Counted from the stretch's first letter, positions 25,430 through 40,200 are shown. The stretch is 64,000 nt of DNA from Scortum barcoo (GCA_023238725.1 CM041548.1:12334752-12398751); one strand, 5' to 3'. Notes: generated from the sequence alone by a model not told the origin. Translations and numbers: made by a program.

Positions 25430-25770
25430 ACTTTTTCTCAAGTCACCGGAGACCAGTCCGTTCTCTCACTCATCCCCACGTTCTCATTATCTGTGTGAAT
25501 CCCAGGTCTTATCGGCCAGCACCTGTGCCGCTGCTCAGCTTTAGCAAACTAAATCCAGCCAGATCACAGTTAAACACCGTGGGATTACAGCACGCTTTAA
25601 CACTGAAGCATTGAGACTTAAGGCCTGAAAGCCTCCTGAAGCTGCCTCCCAACACATTAACAATCGACCCGTTTTGCTCCCGCCCGATTTGATGTCTGCC
25701 GCAGAAAGCCACCTGCCTCTCAGAGTCAGCGTGTGATGACGTGATAAAACAGCCATTCAAGCACTCACAC
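25430..25770. promoter_or_regulatory. candidate conserved non-coding element
   Basis: About 340 bp of non-repetitive, mid-GC sequence inside the AT- and CA-rich desert, with no protein similarity in any frame. It contains a CRE-like core (TGATGACGTGA, about 25735-25745). The call rests on composition only; conservation was not tested. Confidence 0.3.
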
Positions 25771-26650
25771 CCGCACTTTTTTATTGAATGTATTAATCAA
25801 AGGGCTGCGCTGTCCTGAGGTGATAAAAAATAATTTTGTTAAATGATCCGTTTGTCATTTGACTTTCAACGCAGCACCAAAGAAAACAATTTCGACCTTG
25901 ATTCAAGATCCTACATGCAGCCGCGGTGGAGTCGAGGCGGGACGGCTTTTTCGGGTCTTGATAGTTTGCCCTTTGGGTGGAGTGGCAACATCAAAAGCTC
26001 CACACACACTGCTTCCCTGGGTGCCAAAAGAGCTTAACAAAGTACACAGAAGCGCTTGTAACTCATCTTATACAGCACCGACATACTGTCGTCCACCTGG
26101 CAGGAAACGCAGTGCCAATAACGAAACCTCACCTGCACCTGTGCTGATTATCCACCCCTTTTGTTTCAGAATCCTCCCCCATTGGAACGGAAAGAGAAGT
26201 GAAAAGAGTTTAAGTGCGTCGTGTCAAGTCGGAGTTTGACGTGTGTTTTTGAACTCTGGGGTTTGAAATTGTTTTCTCGCCCCGGGAGTGGAGATGTGGC
26301 CACCTAAACAAGGCTGGTAAGAAAAACAAATGAAGGCCGGTGTATTTTCATCTGGAAGAAAAGCAGGAAGCTTTGAATGCTGAATGCCAACAGTTCAAAG
26401 AGCTGCAGGGAAGGTGGGGAGGGCACGCACGCACACACATGCATGCATACACACACACACACAGTATGTCATTCAATTTAAACAAACAGGAGGCCTCATG
26501 GACCCTGCAAGGCCACGCAAGGCCACGTTTGCGGTTACTGAGGCTACCAGTTGCCTTGCACACACACATACATGTTCGAACTACCGCAACTATCGCAAGG
26601 CCCGGTTTGGGTGGCTCATTGTTGCATTCATATTCACACACTCAGTCAAA

Positions 26651-26725
26651 CGCACACAAGGCCCTGGGTTGCCTCTCCTGTTTCAGCCGCATGCAACCAG
26701 TCACACAGGAGAGGCCTTGTGTGCG
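26651..26725. repeat. interrupted inverted repeat (hairpin)
   Basis: The right arm 26705-26725 (acaggagaggccttgtgtgc plus g) pairs fully with the left arm 26651-26681, apart from a bulge of about 10 bases in the left arm. The loop is about 23 bases. Confidence 0.7.
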
Positions 26726-28884
26726 AGGGATCATAACAACTGCAGCAATAGCTGCACTGTGAACTCTAACCCCTGACAGCATGGGAAAGTGGGCACACTC
26801 AGCTGTCAGAACCCCAGTGGGCCAGTTACCCCCCCCCCCAGTAATGGTTAAACGATGATTAGACATCAATGGGAAGCAACACACAGTGTCCAGCCAGGAA
26901 TGTCGTAAACGCATGTAAGTGAACAAAGTGCACAAAAACACACATAAAAGAAACATCTGAGCATTTGATGCGCCAGGCACACACACACACACACACACAC
27001 ACACCCACCCAGACACTTCATTAGATCTTTGTCCTGACCTTTGTTATAATGATGAGTTAGTGTTGAATATGACAAAGACACACAAAGGGAAAAAGACTCC
27101 ACTCGTTAGTCTAATTGACTTTCTCTAAAGCCCTCCCCTGGAGAGTGGCTGTCCAATAGAAGCTCAGCAACTGTAACCACGCCTGTCAAGCTTTGGATTT
27201 GTCCACAAGTTGAAATCGTGAACATGGGACTGTAGTAAGAGAGATACTCTGAACAATTTGGACTTTTCAAAAAGACAAAATCACTGGCTTATATCCACCC
27301 AGCATTCCTTCTCAAAACAAGAGAGTATCATTAATTTACATCCCTAATTTGTTATGTTTAGATGAAATACATAAAAAAAAACAACAATTGCATTCACTGT
27401 GTTGCGTACTGTAGTTTTCCCCCATCGTGAAGAGGCCGCTCGAGGAGTTTATGCTAACATTAGCAATCCAGCTTTTTTTTTTTGCACCGGGAGACATTTA
27501 CGCACAGCAACCGCAACCTTTTCTTTCTTTCCTTTTCAATATTAATAGTGATTGTTTTAAAATGCAGGCAGCAGCTTTATTGTGTTTTAGCACATCATGT
27601 ATGCATCAATGATCAGTGTATATGTATGACCCCTCTACAAGATTCTTGTAAGACAGGTCTAGAAGCTTAATAAGCCAACATTTGCATTGTAATTTTAGGC
27701 AGCAAAGTCGATGGTCTCTAGTAAGAAATGAAAGGGCCTCCTTTTGTCTACCACTTTCTGAAATCAAGAACACACTGTGAAGTATTTAAAGTAGCAAAGC
27801 GACCACAGATATTGTAAACTACATTATGTCCCTTCCTACATGGGAGGGTTTGACGGACATGGCAACTACAAGTGGAACAAATAACTGCCACCTTGCCACC
27901 TTTATTCACGAGATGCTGAATCGACACACAAGTATCAGTGTTTTGTATTTCATTTCTGAACACACACACACACACACACGCTATATGAGTTTTTTCCAGC
28001 CTTTTAAGACCTAGGAATATTTCTGCCCGTGTCTCTCGGTTCTCACAGTCCTCAGTCACTGCAGGAATTCTAAGTATCCAGGAACCCTCCCAGCTGAGCA
28101 GCCAGTGGTTAGGCCCGTGATTTAAAACAGCCCTGGTCGTTCCCATGTCACACGCTGTGAAAGGGGGCATGTGGAGGTACAATATATGCCACAGCCCTCT
28201 GCAGTCAGCTCTCCATGTGGCTTCACATAGCTGAGTGCTTTTTTTCTTTTTTCGGGGGTGGAACAGAGCCGGTCACCTAGGGTAGCTCCACACCACTTCA
28301 AGGCACTGTTACTGTATGTTTCATGTTTTAGCTCATTAACTACAAATTGTTAACATCACTGCAAACCATTTTCCAAAGTGTAGTGGAGTGACAAATGCGT
28401 TTTTTTACGACCTACCAGTCAGCCGCAGGTTTCAGGTCGTGTTAGCATTTTTCTGAAGGCAACTTGCAGAAGTTTCCAACTTGTTGAAATGCAGCTGAAA
28501 ACCAGAAAACAGCATTGATATTATCTAGAGGATGTTGCAATCGCCATAATTCTTTTGTTGCTTCTTGGTTTGATTTTGTGTCAGCAAAACCTGTGAATTT
28601 ATCACCCTTTCAGCAGCCAACGTGGATCTATGATGTTAAGATATCGTAAAATTCGTATAAATCTGTTATTATGTTGTATGTCAACATGTTTTATATTTCA
28701 ATGCCAGTGGTTTTAAATGCCTTTCCTCCAACAATATACACGAAAGGTCACTATGGTATGGGTTAGGTTAGGGGTTACCAATTGTAAGCCAGAATGTGAT
28801 TATGGAAAAAAAAAAGTGGTCAAAGTATTGTTAAGGTGAGGTAAAATAGACAGGTTAAGATGGGAAAAGATTGTTCTTCCAAAA

Positions 28885-28921
28885 AATAATAATAATAACA
28901 ATAATAATAATAATAATAATG

Positions 28922-28995
<74 letters not shown>
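28885..28995. repeat. (AAT)n microsatellite, about 110 bp
   Basis: Trinucleotide AAT units with only two visible interruptions (ACA near 28898, ATG near 28920). On the minus strand it yields a meaningless poly-Leu open frame. Confidence 0.97.
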
Positions 28996-31561
28996 TGCAA
29001 TGTGAAATGGTAATGAAGAGTTCCTCCTACACACCTCTTCAACAAAATATTTTCATTTTTTCAATGATAAAAACTTAAATAAACTAAATTCTAAATTCTC
29101 ATAGTAATGGATCACTGATCTCAAGCATTGTTAAAGCTTTTTCATACCAGCATCAACTCATAAGTGGCCTCAATGCAGGACAGGAAAAATACCTATATGA
29201 CTTTTAAAGTCAATGGTATGCTTCTGTTAAATGGTCAACAGCACTAATGCAAATACTATGCAATTTGTGATTAGTAAGAAAAAAGGAAATACCAAAAAGA
29301 AATTACTGGTTGTTTTTATGTTCGGATGAATTCTTTGGTTCCTCAGTGAGTGGAAAAACTTTGTGCTGATTTTGGAGTTGATGTGTTAGGTTACATTTGA
29401 GAAACAAATACAGGTCTTTACTCTCATCAGGTTAATTATAATGGGTCAATGAACACACTGCCCTCAAGGATCATCCTTCGATTTTTATAATCCCTCAGAC
29501 AGCTGGGACCCAAAGACTCACAGATGCCCAGGCGAGAGGAGCTGAGACTGATAAGGAATGGAGGTGTGTGTGTGTGTGTGTGTGTGTGTGGTGAAGAACC
29601 TGTTACTGAAAGGCATGTGAATGTGTACATACATGTCAGGTTTATGTGTGTGCGCCTGTGTGTGGCACAGAAGGTTTCATGCTCTGCATCCTTTCCTTGT
29701 CAGGTCAGGCAGCTGACTGTGATTAATATTTCACAGCTAACAAATGGAAAGCACAGGCAGACCCGTGTGTGTGTGTGTGTGTGTGCGTGTGTGTAACCTT
29801 GCCATGACAGCAGTATAATTGACATAATTACCCACCCTCCCTAAAAATCACACACACCCTGTCAGACACAGGCCACACACACACACACACACAGACAGCT
29901 TTCTACACCTTTCACTGTGTATGTTCACATGTCTGAACTGATATATGTATAACGGTCACATGCAGAGGAGTGACAACATTATCCCACCCCTGACACACAC
30001 ACACACACACAGACACACACCAACATACATGCAAACACACACACCACTGTTGCTTCATGTCATTGTAAAGTATAATAAACAGTGCTTCTGCATGGGAAAA
30101 ACATGTAAGTTAAACTTTCAAGTTAATTAATAAAGTTACCAGAGTTTAAATAGTTTATCAGAAAATGTAACAAAACTATATTACATTATTATTTCATAAT
30201 ATTTCTAACCTTTACTGACGAAAGAATTCAGCCATAAAGATGACACAATATTAACAATATTAAGTCATCTCTAATTTAGAGATAATTACAGGTAAATATA
30301 ATAATGTGATCTAGCATTAATATTTGTTACTACAATTGGTGTGTGCATTTTTAATTTGGCACACTTGGATAACCTAAGTTATTTTGTTGTCAGTGAGCTT
30401 TAACTGCTCAATTATTGCAGACACAACAAGGGCTGGGTATCATCTGATTTCTTTCAGCCACAATAGCAGAGAAAAAAACATGAAGGAGGAAAAAAACTAA
30501 TTTGCTGCTCATTATTTTCACTATTAATTGCAAAACCAATCAAAGCCTGGATGAGGTGGGACTTTAAATAAAAAGTTGACTTGGCGCACCAAACTTTTGA
30601 ACTCATTGTTAGGCATAAATGGTTATTGATTATTGATAAATTAGTACTTTGCATCAACACATTAGAGACTGTTGGTCATGTATTTCTTAAAGTTCTGTAT
30701 CATACACACACACACACACACACGTTTACATTACACTTTAACAATATGTGCTCCTACTTGCCAGCTTCCTTCCTCCTCACAGCAACACACCCCCTTATTC
30801 TATTTTTCTATTTTACATCTTTTTTTGCTAAAGATATTGTTCGGTAATCTTGCTTACATAAAGTGTGGCGTTAGTTGTGTGGGTTGTGGTGAGCTGGTGA
30901 ACTTTTAAATGAAAACTCATATAAAAGTTTTCCTCCACAATACTACCTCACAGTAAATAACACAAATTATCAAATGATACCTCTGTTTGTTGTGCACCAT
31001 ATTACAAGTTTAACTTCCAAGTCTCTTTCTTCTAAAGTGAGTAATCTCTTTAGGACACCAGGGCGTCACATGTTTTAAACGGCAGATAACTCACGAAATT
31101 AATGCCAAAGTTAAAACAGTTATCTTTGTTGTTTGCTGTTTTTGTACATGGAAACATCAAAATAAAATCTCTATCCCATGTGAAAGTTCTCCCTGATGAG
31201 ACGGCTTTGATGAGGCCTTTGAAGTGGAGGAGTCGTGGTAATAATGGTGATGATGGTAATTGATAACGGTGAGCTGAATGGTAAATGGCTGTTCATCGGG
31301 GATAGGAAGTGCTGAATGGAAGCCAGACTGGATGCTGCAGCCTCGGGCTGTGTGATAATAAAAGGGAGCGGTTGGAATGCCAATGATAAGAAAAAGTGGC
31401 AATTGTGTGTGTGTGTCTCACTCTGTGCGAGAGTGTGTGTCTGCCCATGTGGGTGTACACTTCCAGTACATGAGAGTGTTATTGTCTCTGTTTTGTCCAC
31501 GTGGTGCGTGCTGGTGGGTGTGCAGGGTTTGCTGGGCCATTGGGTGTAGGTCAAACTGCAC

Positions 31562-31606
31562 GTGTGTGTGTGTGTGTGTGTGTGTCTGTGCGTGTGTGTG
31601 TGTGTG
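31562..31606. repeat. (GT)n microsatellite
   Basis: A GT run of about 45 bp with two single-base interruptions. Confidence 0.93.
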
Positions 31607-31982
31607 ATTTGGGGGTCGTAGTGTGGTGGATGAATGGGAGCAAACCGGCACACACTGTCACCGTGATTATAAGGGTGGGTAAGTGGAGAGGAGGGCAAGA
31701 GAGGAACAAGAGTTAGATGAACAAATGTCAAATAAAGACATACAATTCCCAAAAATTGATCTTCAGAATGATAATATTCAATCTTAGAAGAAAGTCATCC
31801 CTTTTTATTTATATACTTGATTAATATTTAGAAATTCAGAACAGTAGGGTTAAGTAAAGCTTTGGTGTGAAAGCCTACCATAGCACCCAAGGTCGGAGAT
31901 GCCATATTTCTTTGTGTTTTTGTCAGTGTTATTCAAATAAGTCTACCCTCTCAAACTTGTGGCAGAACTGACTTTGTGAATT

Positions 31983-32240
31983 TAAGATTCAAGATTCAAC
32001 ATCTTTATTGTCATGTGCAGTTGTTGGCAAAGAAATGATTAATTTCTCATAATTCTCAAAAAAATATATGAAGAAATTTACACCAGGAAAAGGACAACTT
32101 AAGACTATAAAATAGTACAAAATTCAAAACAATAGATAATAGCGAATAAAATAAAATATGATATACTTAAAAAAATATCTGTTTAATTTGATATGATATA
32201 TAAAATTGACCTAACAAGACAACTCAATATATAAAAATAT
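31983..32240. mobile_element. teleost interspersed repeat, probably a retroposon 3' end
   Basis: It starts 'ttaagattcaagattcaaca' and continues 'tctttattgtcatgtgcagt', a phrase familiar from very abundant fish repeats. It then gives 'accaggaaaaggacaactta' and 'agactataaaatagtacaaa'. No coding sequence. The exact family and its borders cannot be fixed by eye. Confidence 0.55.
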
Positions 32241-32398
32241 ATAAAGGGATATAAAGCAAGTTTCTTTTTTTATTTCCATAACTGACTTTTTCAATTGTGT
32301 TGAAAAAAAAATGAGACAAGCGCACAAATGGACAGCACGAGATAAAGAGAGAGGGACTGATGAATAGGAGGAAAGCATGTCTGGGCAGCCTTTATCTG

Positions 32399-32400
<2 letters not shown>

Positions 32401-32442
<42 letters not shown>
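32401..32442. repeat. (TG)n microsatellite
   Basis: An uninterrupted TG run of about 42 bp. Confidence 0.96.
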
Positions 32443-32443
<1 letters not shown>

Positions 32444-35420
32444 CTGTCCTGCAAACTAATGGAGCTGGCAGGGCGGAATCAATTACTGACCAGCAAGGAT
32501 TTTCCCACCAGCCCGAGTCGGTGGGAAAAGAGAGCTCCTCAACATGCATCTGTACGTGTGTGTGTGCGTACATGTGTGGGCACCTGTGTCTGGGCATGTG
32601 GAGGTGTGTGTGTCCCTGTGTGTGTGTGTGTGTGTGTGTATGTGTGTGCATGTTACTTGGCTGCTATATGCAAATATGAAGGTGTGTTAATGTTTACTTT
32701 CATGTGTGTGTGTGTGAGGGCAGCTGGCTCGGAGCAGGCACTGGGAAAGGAGCCGGCGGGCCTTCAGAGGCGAAACAAGTTGACTTATAAGCGAGTGACT
32801 CAGTGTTCAGTACAAACCTTGTTATGTTTTCTGTCTCCTCTGTTGCTCCCAGGGGAAAAAAAGAAGAAAAAACACAAACAACACAAATTTCATTACATGC
32901 AGCTTGTGATTTCACCCAAGATTTTACAACATAAATTCTCCTGTCAGTGTTATTGTCTGGCAGCCTGAAACACGTGAAGTTACCGAGTGTCAACACCTGC
33001 CAAGTATAAACGGAGGAGTTTGTGAGAGAGGGCAGAGATTATATTTAAGAGGCAAACATGCGTTCCAACACACTGAGTCGCATCTTGTGTATGGTACATT
33101 TGTGGGTGTGAGGATGTGTTTTTAAGAGAGAGCCAGTGGAAGTGAAGACCAGAAATAACCAGCTTTAGAAAACTACTCCTCCCATGAGACTTTGGCCGTA
33201 GGCACATTTTAAGCATCCCATGGGAAGTGTTGTTGTCGAGTGCTGGGAAATGACCGTTGATACGGCCATGCTGAAATGATTAAATGTGTCAGTTTTTTGC
33301 ATAGCTGACATCTGATGTTCGATCTTTCTCAGCTGATGGTCCAAAGAGGTGGATTATGGTCTAAAGACGGAAGGACAAAAACTTTCATTGAGAAAAACAC
33401 GTTTTAGACGACACCTGTTACCAAGCCGCTGTTTGTTACCTTTTCACACCTGTAATACAGCAGCCTATTGCCACAGCAACACAAGTTATTAACCAGTCAC
33501 TCAGCTGACTTTTATGTTGGACAAAAGAAACAAAATCTATCATAATTTTTTTAATATTCTTAATTGATTACTATGCTTTTTTCCACCCAGCCTCCCACTC
33601 TATCAGCTGTTTCCCAATTCACTACCACCAATCAGATTTTGCCCACAGTTTTTGTTATCCTATCATGTTGCTGCTGTCTGAATTTAAAACTAAATCTTGG
33701 TAGTATAGCTTTTAATATACTGTGCAACCTATCAAATAAAGTAATATAATTTAATATCTCTAGGTCCTTTTTTTTCTATCCTTTCTACTGTTTGGTGTTT
33801 CAAATCTGATTCACATTGTCAAATTCTGGCCAAATACCTGTAAACCTATAAACTATCTATGTACTTGATCAGCTGTAGATGTAAGTGTATGTGTTCATAC
33901 AGTTCAGTGTGTGTGACAGAGTCTTTGATGTTCCTGCTCTTGCTCAGAGGAAGAGAGCATGCTTCACTTTATTGTTTACCCATGATTCTTGTGTGTGTGT
34001 GTTTGTGTGTGTGTGCATGTGTGCATGTGTGCATGCGTGCACGTGTTTTTGTGTCTTGGCCACATGCACACACTTGTTGTCGGCCTTTTCATTTCTCTGA
34101 TTGTTCTGTCCAATAATCGACTCTGCACTGAGTGGCTGCTGCTCTATAGCGAACAACTGCAGCAGGAAGCAGTGCCATGCAGGATAACATTGGCCTGAAT
34201 CTAGGGCTTGGAGACCCAGGGGATCCTGAGCCTGGCGATACACATGCACACACACACAAACGGACACAAACACACACACAATTGGGAGCCAATAAGACTG
34301 GACAACAGTCTCTTGGGTGGGTCTTTTAAAAACCAATCAAGCAGACATCTTGGCTCTTGTCATTGTTGGGTGCTACAGTAACGCCGCCTCTGTGACCAGA
34401 TACAACTGTAAGTCTTTACACGTGCACGCACGCATGCACACACACACTTTCAGCCCTGGTCTGAGCTGGCTCATGGCCTGCCTGTAAATCAGGATGCAGG
34501 GTGTTCTTACAAAGCTGTACATATTGAGCAAGGAGTCATCTCGGCTTGCATTCCCACACTTCTGTTAGAGGAAATACACTTGAACACATGAACATACTAT
34601 TTAAAACAGTAAATAACTGGACTGGATTATTTATTAGTAAGGACTGTGGCACAGCTTCACAAGGTGCATGAAGAAGGAAACTTCTTCCAAGTAAGACCAT
34701 GCCACTTTTAGTGAATAATAGTGGCCTCTGTGGTGAGAAGTGGTCATTATGGGATCATGGCACATTGAGTTTGTGTTCATTTGCCAAGAACCTCTTGAGT
34801 TGGTTGCTTTAGGGACATAACCACGCCTGACCATTTTACTGATTATTTCCAAGAAGTGCCCTGGAAAGAACGGAGGAATGTGGGTCTAATTACCGGGAAA
34901 AATAGAGACAGTGTTCAATTCCAATTAATTAATCATGTTAACAGTGTCTTTTAGTGAGTGCAGAGCTGGTGAGCTGAACATGCAGGTGAAATTCATCTAC
35001 AGGCAAGGAGATGATTCGAAATTAATGAAAAATTACTGTCCAATAAATAATGAATGCTTGCTTAAATGGAGCTTTTCTTTTGAGGACATTCAGATTTACC
35101 CTAGTACCCTAGTATCAAATTACACACAATTACAATCCTTTTCACATATTATTAAATAAAATAATTATTCCAGGAAATTATTTGGAATTTTTATTAACAA
35201 ATATTTGTCATTAACAAGCTTCATCCAGGAATCAATGTGCAGGTAGGGAGGTGAAGAGGACAGATGAGTTGTTAACAGGATCGACAACAACAACACCTTT
35301 ATAACCACAGTAGTATCCCAACGTCCATGGCTGAAAGCCACACGCACACACACACAAACGCGGTTAACAAGCATTCCTCTTGCCTGCTCTACCGCATGCT
35401 ATTGAGCAAGAATACAATAC

Positions 35421-35452
35421 ACACGCACGCACACACACACACACACACACAC
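35421..35452. repeat. (AC)n microsatellite
   Basis: An AC run of about 32 bp with two ACGC interruptions at its left end. Confidence 0.92.
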
Positions 35453-38400
35453 GCTTGCATGAATACAACAATAACAAAGTACTGAATACACACAAGTGAC
35501 CGTATAAACACTTGAACATTAAAACTCACGGGGCACCAGCATTTGCATGAACAGTGGCATGCACACATAATCACACACACACACACACACACATTTATCT
35601 TCACACAAACACTCCCACATGCTCCCGGCTGCTCTTTCACACACACACAGCCTCTCTCAAGATGTTTTTTTGTCCTCCAAACACACACAAACACAGTCAC
35701 ACTCTCTCTCTCTCTCTCACACAGCACTCCCACACTCACATCTGTTTGGATTTGTTTTCTGTCTGAAGCAGCCCCCCCTCCGCCCCTCCATCCTTCACCC
35801 CACCCCCTCCATGCTTCACTCTCTCCCTCTCTCCTTGCCTTTTTACTTTCCTTCCTCAGGAGCCACAGCAGGCCAGAGGAAACTTTGAAGATTTTGTTCT
35901 TTAGCTCGTTGTTTCACCTCCCATATATACTGTATACTGTATATTCTTAGCCTCTTCTAAACATTTTAGCCTGGTTATCCCTGCTTTATTCTGGTATAAT
36001 AAAAGTAAATTGAGTATTAATTGTTGATCATAAGGCAATGACTTACTGGGACTCTTTAGACTGTATTATTATACTTATTTTACAGTCACATAAAAACAGG
36101 AAAAAGGACAGTTAAGAGGAAAATGTAATTTTTGTTTTTGCTATCTCGTAGTTAGTTTAACCAATGGGTAGGCTACTTGGTCAGCAAGAATTAAGTTCTG
36201 CCACGAAGTATAAGTAATTTTGTTTTTACCTGAGTTAACAGCAGGTATTTATCTCAAAAAATTTCTAGATTCTAGAATAGTTGGTCCCAATATAGGATTT
36301 TAACAGACATCTATTAGTCAGTCAGAACCTTATTTCTATTATTTTATGGGGGGAAATGATTTCATATACAGAAATCAAATATTTGTAGCTGGAAATAATA
36401 ACTATGGTGTATATCAATTTTTTTTAGTAAACAAAAAAACAATTCAAGGAAGAATGATTAGTTGTTGTGGACGTGTGTGAAGAATATGCAGCATGAGACT
36501 TTACTTTTCCCTTCATCCATCAGAGTCATTATTCAACATGAAGATGCATTCTTTTGAACATTATTAACAGCTTTAAAAAAAATGTAAACTAAAACGGGTC
36601 AGATGAACGAAAACAAAATAAGCTTGTTATCATTAGCCGGCTCAAAAACCATTATCCTGTCTCACCAACATCCAACATGTTTCATTCTCAGCGCTCATAT
36701 CTGCGTGTTTGGTGGGAATAGCAGAGAGAGAAGTGCTGACAGAATGCAAACACATTAATACCTTAAACCTGAAGCTGTTCATACTCATCTTTCACTGCAT
36801 TAATTCTCAGATTATGACCTACTGACTGCATGTCTCAGCTAGCCATGACTTACATTATTGTGTTCAGGACAGGTTTGGATACTCGTGTAGCGTGCGTGAA
36901 GAAGAAAAGGACCCTCTGATTGATTTGAGCGGTCTTCCCTGTCATTAGTTATTATTATGATGATAATTATTGCCCTAGGATTAAAAACACAAGGTCATCT
37001 GCAAAAAAGTTTAACATGGTTTGTGATGAAAGATAAAATTATTTCTGCAGTGAAACTTTTTGATATAAAATCCCATCTGTGAGCATTACAAAACCGTCTT
37101 TTAGTGTTTAGTGTTTTCCTGTTACTCCAACTAGACTCAAAGGACTATATAGCATGTGTCACCTGTAGCTAAAACAACCCTTCTTGACCATTGCAGCCCC
37201 TTGTTTAAATGCAGCCCTTAACAGCACCCTCTTAAACAGCAGACTGTTTGACTCAAGTTGCATCCAGAGAGAGAGAAGTTGAATGTCCATTGTATCCTTC
37301 CTTTGCTCTCAGCTTGTTGGAAGGACGTGTATCAAGTCATGTCTCATCCCCCTGAAAACCACACACATGCACATATATAGATATACACAAACAAACATGC
37401 GCACACATATCACCAGTGTCCCATAACCTCCCAGATGTCTGAATGGTAGGTATAAGGTGTCCCACTTGTATATATGTATGTATGTGTGTGTCATGTGTGT
37501 GTGTGTGTGTGTGAACGTGTGCTGCTGCTGCTGTCAAGCTCCTGGCGTTGACACAGTAAACTGATACTAAGGGGTCTAAGAGAGGAAATGTCTCCCTGCC
37601 ACACACACACACACACACATATATACACTCACACACACACTCCAGAGGGAGAGGAGAGCACTGGAGGAGCGGCACTCACACGGAGATTGAGTTACAGCTG
37701 AATTAGATCTGAGCTGTGGGAACCAGCACCTTCCCTTAGACACACACACACACACACACACCCACACAAACACACGTGTTGTCACTTCTTGACACCATAG
37801 ACGCGCTGGGACACACGCTGAGATGATACGGTATGTGTCCACATTCTCGCACACACACCACTTATAAACAAACACACGGTCATGAACAGATGCAGGCAGA
37901 CCCTCAGGAACACACACGCACACATACACATATGACTTCAAAGAAAAACTATGTGATCCCACAAATAAAAAGCAAGCGTGAACATGACGTGAGAGAGTGT
38001 GTGTGTGGCGGGATTAACGGACATAATCATAAACACGGATGCTCATCTGTAAACAGAGAGGATTAAATACACAAAAACACAAGTCTGTCACCTGTTGATA
38101 CCAGAGAGAGGGCCAGTTTATATCTGGCACCAGCACTGCCATGCACAATGTGTTTGTGTGGATGTGTGTGTGAGTGTGAGAGTACTGTGTGTGTATTGAT
38201 CGCATTGGCCTTGACTTGGAGATGGTGGCCCTAAATAAAGCGAGGCTGAAAAGAAAAAGGACAGAAGAGAGGCCACCACACCACAAGCCAGTAAACTCTC
38301 CACATCTTAATTGCCCTTTCGTTTTCACATGGTAATGCCTTTCTCCCAGCGTGTGTGTGTGTGTGTGTGTGGTTATTTGTGCGCCCCTGCCAGGTTCACA

Positions 38401-39999
38401 CACCAAAGCCCATCAGTCCAACATTTTGTGTGTGTGTGTATGTTGTGTGTGTCCTCCTTCCATTAAGACACTCTGCTGCCCCAAGCTCCATTGTACACAC
38501 TGCCGGATGGAGGGATGGATGGAGCGTTTCCACCCCCACATACACCCGTTTTATTTCATCAACTGATGTTTCCCATCACGCCCCCCCCCCAACCCTGCCC
38601 CCACTCTGTCACTCCTTCATAAAGTGTTCTGACATTTTGGTGCGTAAAGGACCTTTCTAACAGTCTGACTGGTTGATTCTGTTGTATTTCGACAATCTGA
38701 GAGCATGAAGAGCCAAGGTCAGGCTGTGCTTTTACTTTTTGACGCCTTGGGTCACTGTCAAAACATGAACTGCTTTTACTTTTTCACCACAAAAGCAGAG
38801 CACTAAATGACAAAGGACAAAAAAAATCTGTACTTGAAGTAAAATTTTAATTTCTGAACACCAAACAATGCATTTCACTTACAGCTTAAAGCCTTTTTTA
38901 AAACTTTATGTTGAGTAAATAAAGACAGTTGTTTTTCCTGGACACTGACAGGACATTATGGAAGAAATCCATCAGCCTGTGCAGCACTAAGTAAACTCTT
39001 CTGTTCCTTTCAACTTTTATTTTTGCACTTTAAGGAAAATGTGTTTTTCTTTAATACACAGCTGCATTATTCCACTTCATGTTTACAGAAGAAATAAAAA
39101 GCAAACAGAAATATGCCTCATGTGTTTTGACATTCAAAAGGTTAAAGGGCCATCCATCCATTTAGTAATATAAGGATTGCAAGAGACAAATTTTGAAAAA
39201 TAGTCAAAATCAATCAATTGAGTTGGACTTTTCCTCACTTTTAGTCCCTTGTGTGGCTCCAAAAACACTGGATCCCACATTTCCTATAATGCAACATGAA
39301 TGCGGACAGCATGCCTGCCTGTTAAATGGCCTCATATTTCAAACACGGTTTATAAATCCAGTTTTCTGTCAAATATGTGAAGTGTCTTGTGGGTTTTCAC
39401 AGGATTTCCATGACAAACAAATCTTTATGTGTTAAATCAATGGTGTGCCTATTCAAAGGAACAACAATGAGACCAATTAGTCAGAAAGACAGAAATAGCA
39501 TTTAGTCGCTCATGCTCAATTGTTCAAACTGTTGCTCTGTCACTTCAAAGTCCATTTTAGTGTAAATGCAGGCCATGTGCAGCGCAGTTTTAAGCCGCCC
39601 TGCTGGGAACACTTTGCACACGAGAACCAACTTTGTCCCGACACCAGTGGAGGGTCACGGCAGGTCACAGAGGAGATAATAGCGATCAGAGAATAATCTT
39701 CTCCATTAATGTTAGCTCTCCCTTTGACCCCTGAGTGCCTCACTGTGAAGCATCAAGCAAGTTACGTTACAGAGGACACAGCAAAGGCACCGACGTGATG
39801 TGAACACACACACACACACACACACACATGCACACACTTCATACCCACACACTGGGTGCCACCGAGGTTCCCCTGATAACAGCTGCAGCTGTGACCACAT
39901 GCTTACCTGTCTTTACACCTTCGATTTTTAATCTCCAACCCACCACAGACACGCGCACTCACACACACACACACACAAACACACTACAGACAAGAGCTC

Positions 40000-40200
40000 C
40001 AGGAGCACCAGGCAAACAAACTCTCCCCAGGTCCTGGGGTCTCCGGTTTCAGCTTCCCATCCGCTGTGGCTGGGGGGCCATGGGAACACAAAGCGCCAGG
40101 GGCCTGTGTCTGTGTCAATAAGGAGCAGTGGTTCAACACAATGGGGGCCTGCCTGCAGACAACACTGCTGACAGACACCCACACAAAGGGGCCTGTGAAT
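40000..40200. promoter_or_regulatory. candidate conserved non-coding element
   Basis: A non-repetitive, GC-richer block between two CA tracts, with no protein similarity. It is listed only because it stands out from its surroundings; conservation was not tested. Confidence 0.2.

Larger units (their letters stand above)
25771..31980. other. intergenic DNA
   Basis: No gene recognised. It holds many CA/TG runs (26445-26462, 26980-27004, 27960-27980, 29562-29590, 29766-29794, 29875-29893, 29994-30011, 30704-30723, 31562-31606), a long AAT tract (28885-28995), a C run near 26830 and a hairpin (26651-26725). 28030-28310 is unique-looking with no assignment. Confidence 0.6.

Noticed and set aside
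28800..29045. 81-codon poly-Leu open frame
   Set aside because: A direct reading of the AAT microsatellite on the minus strand.
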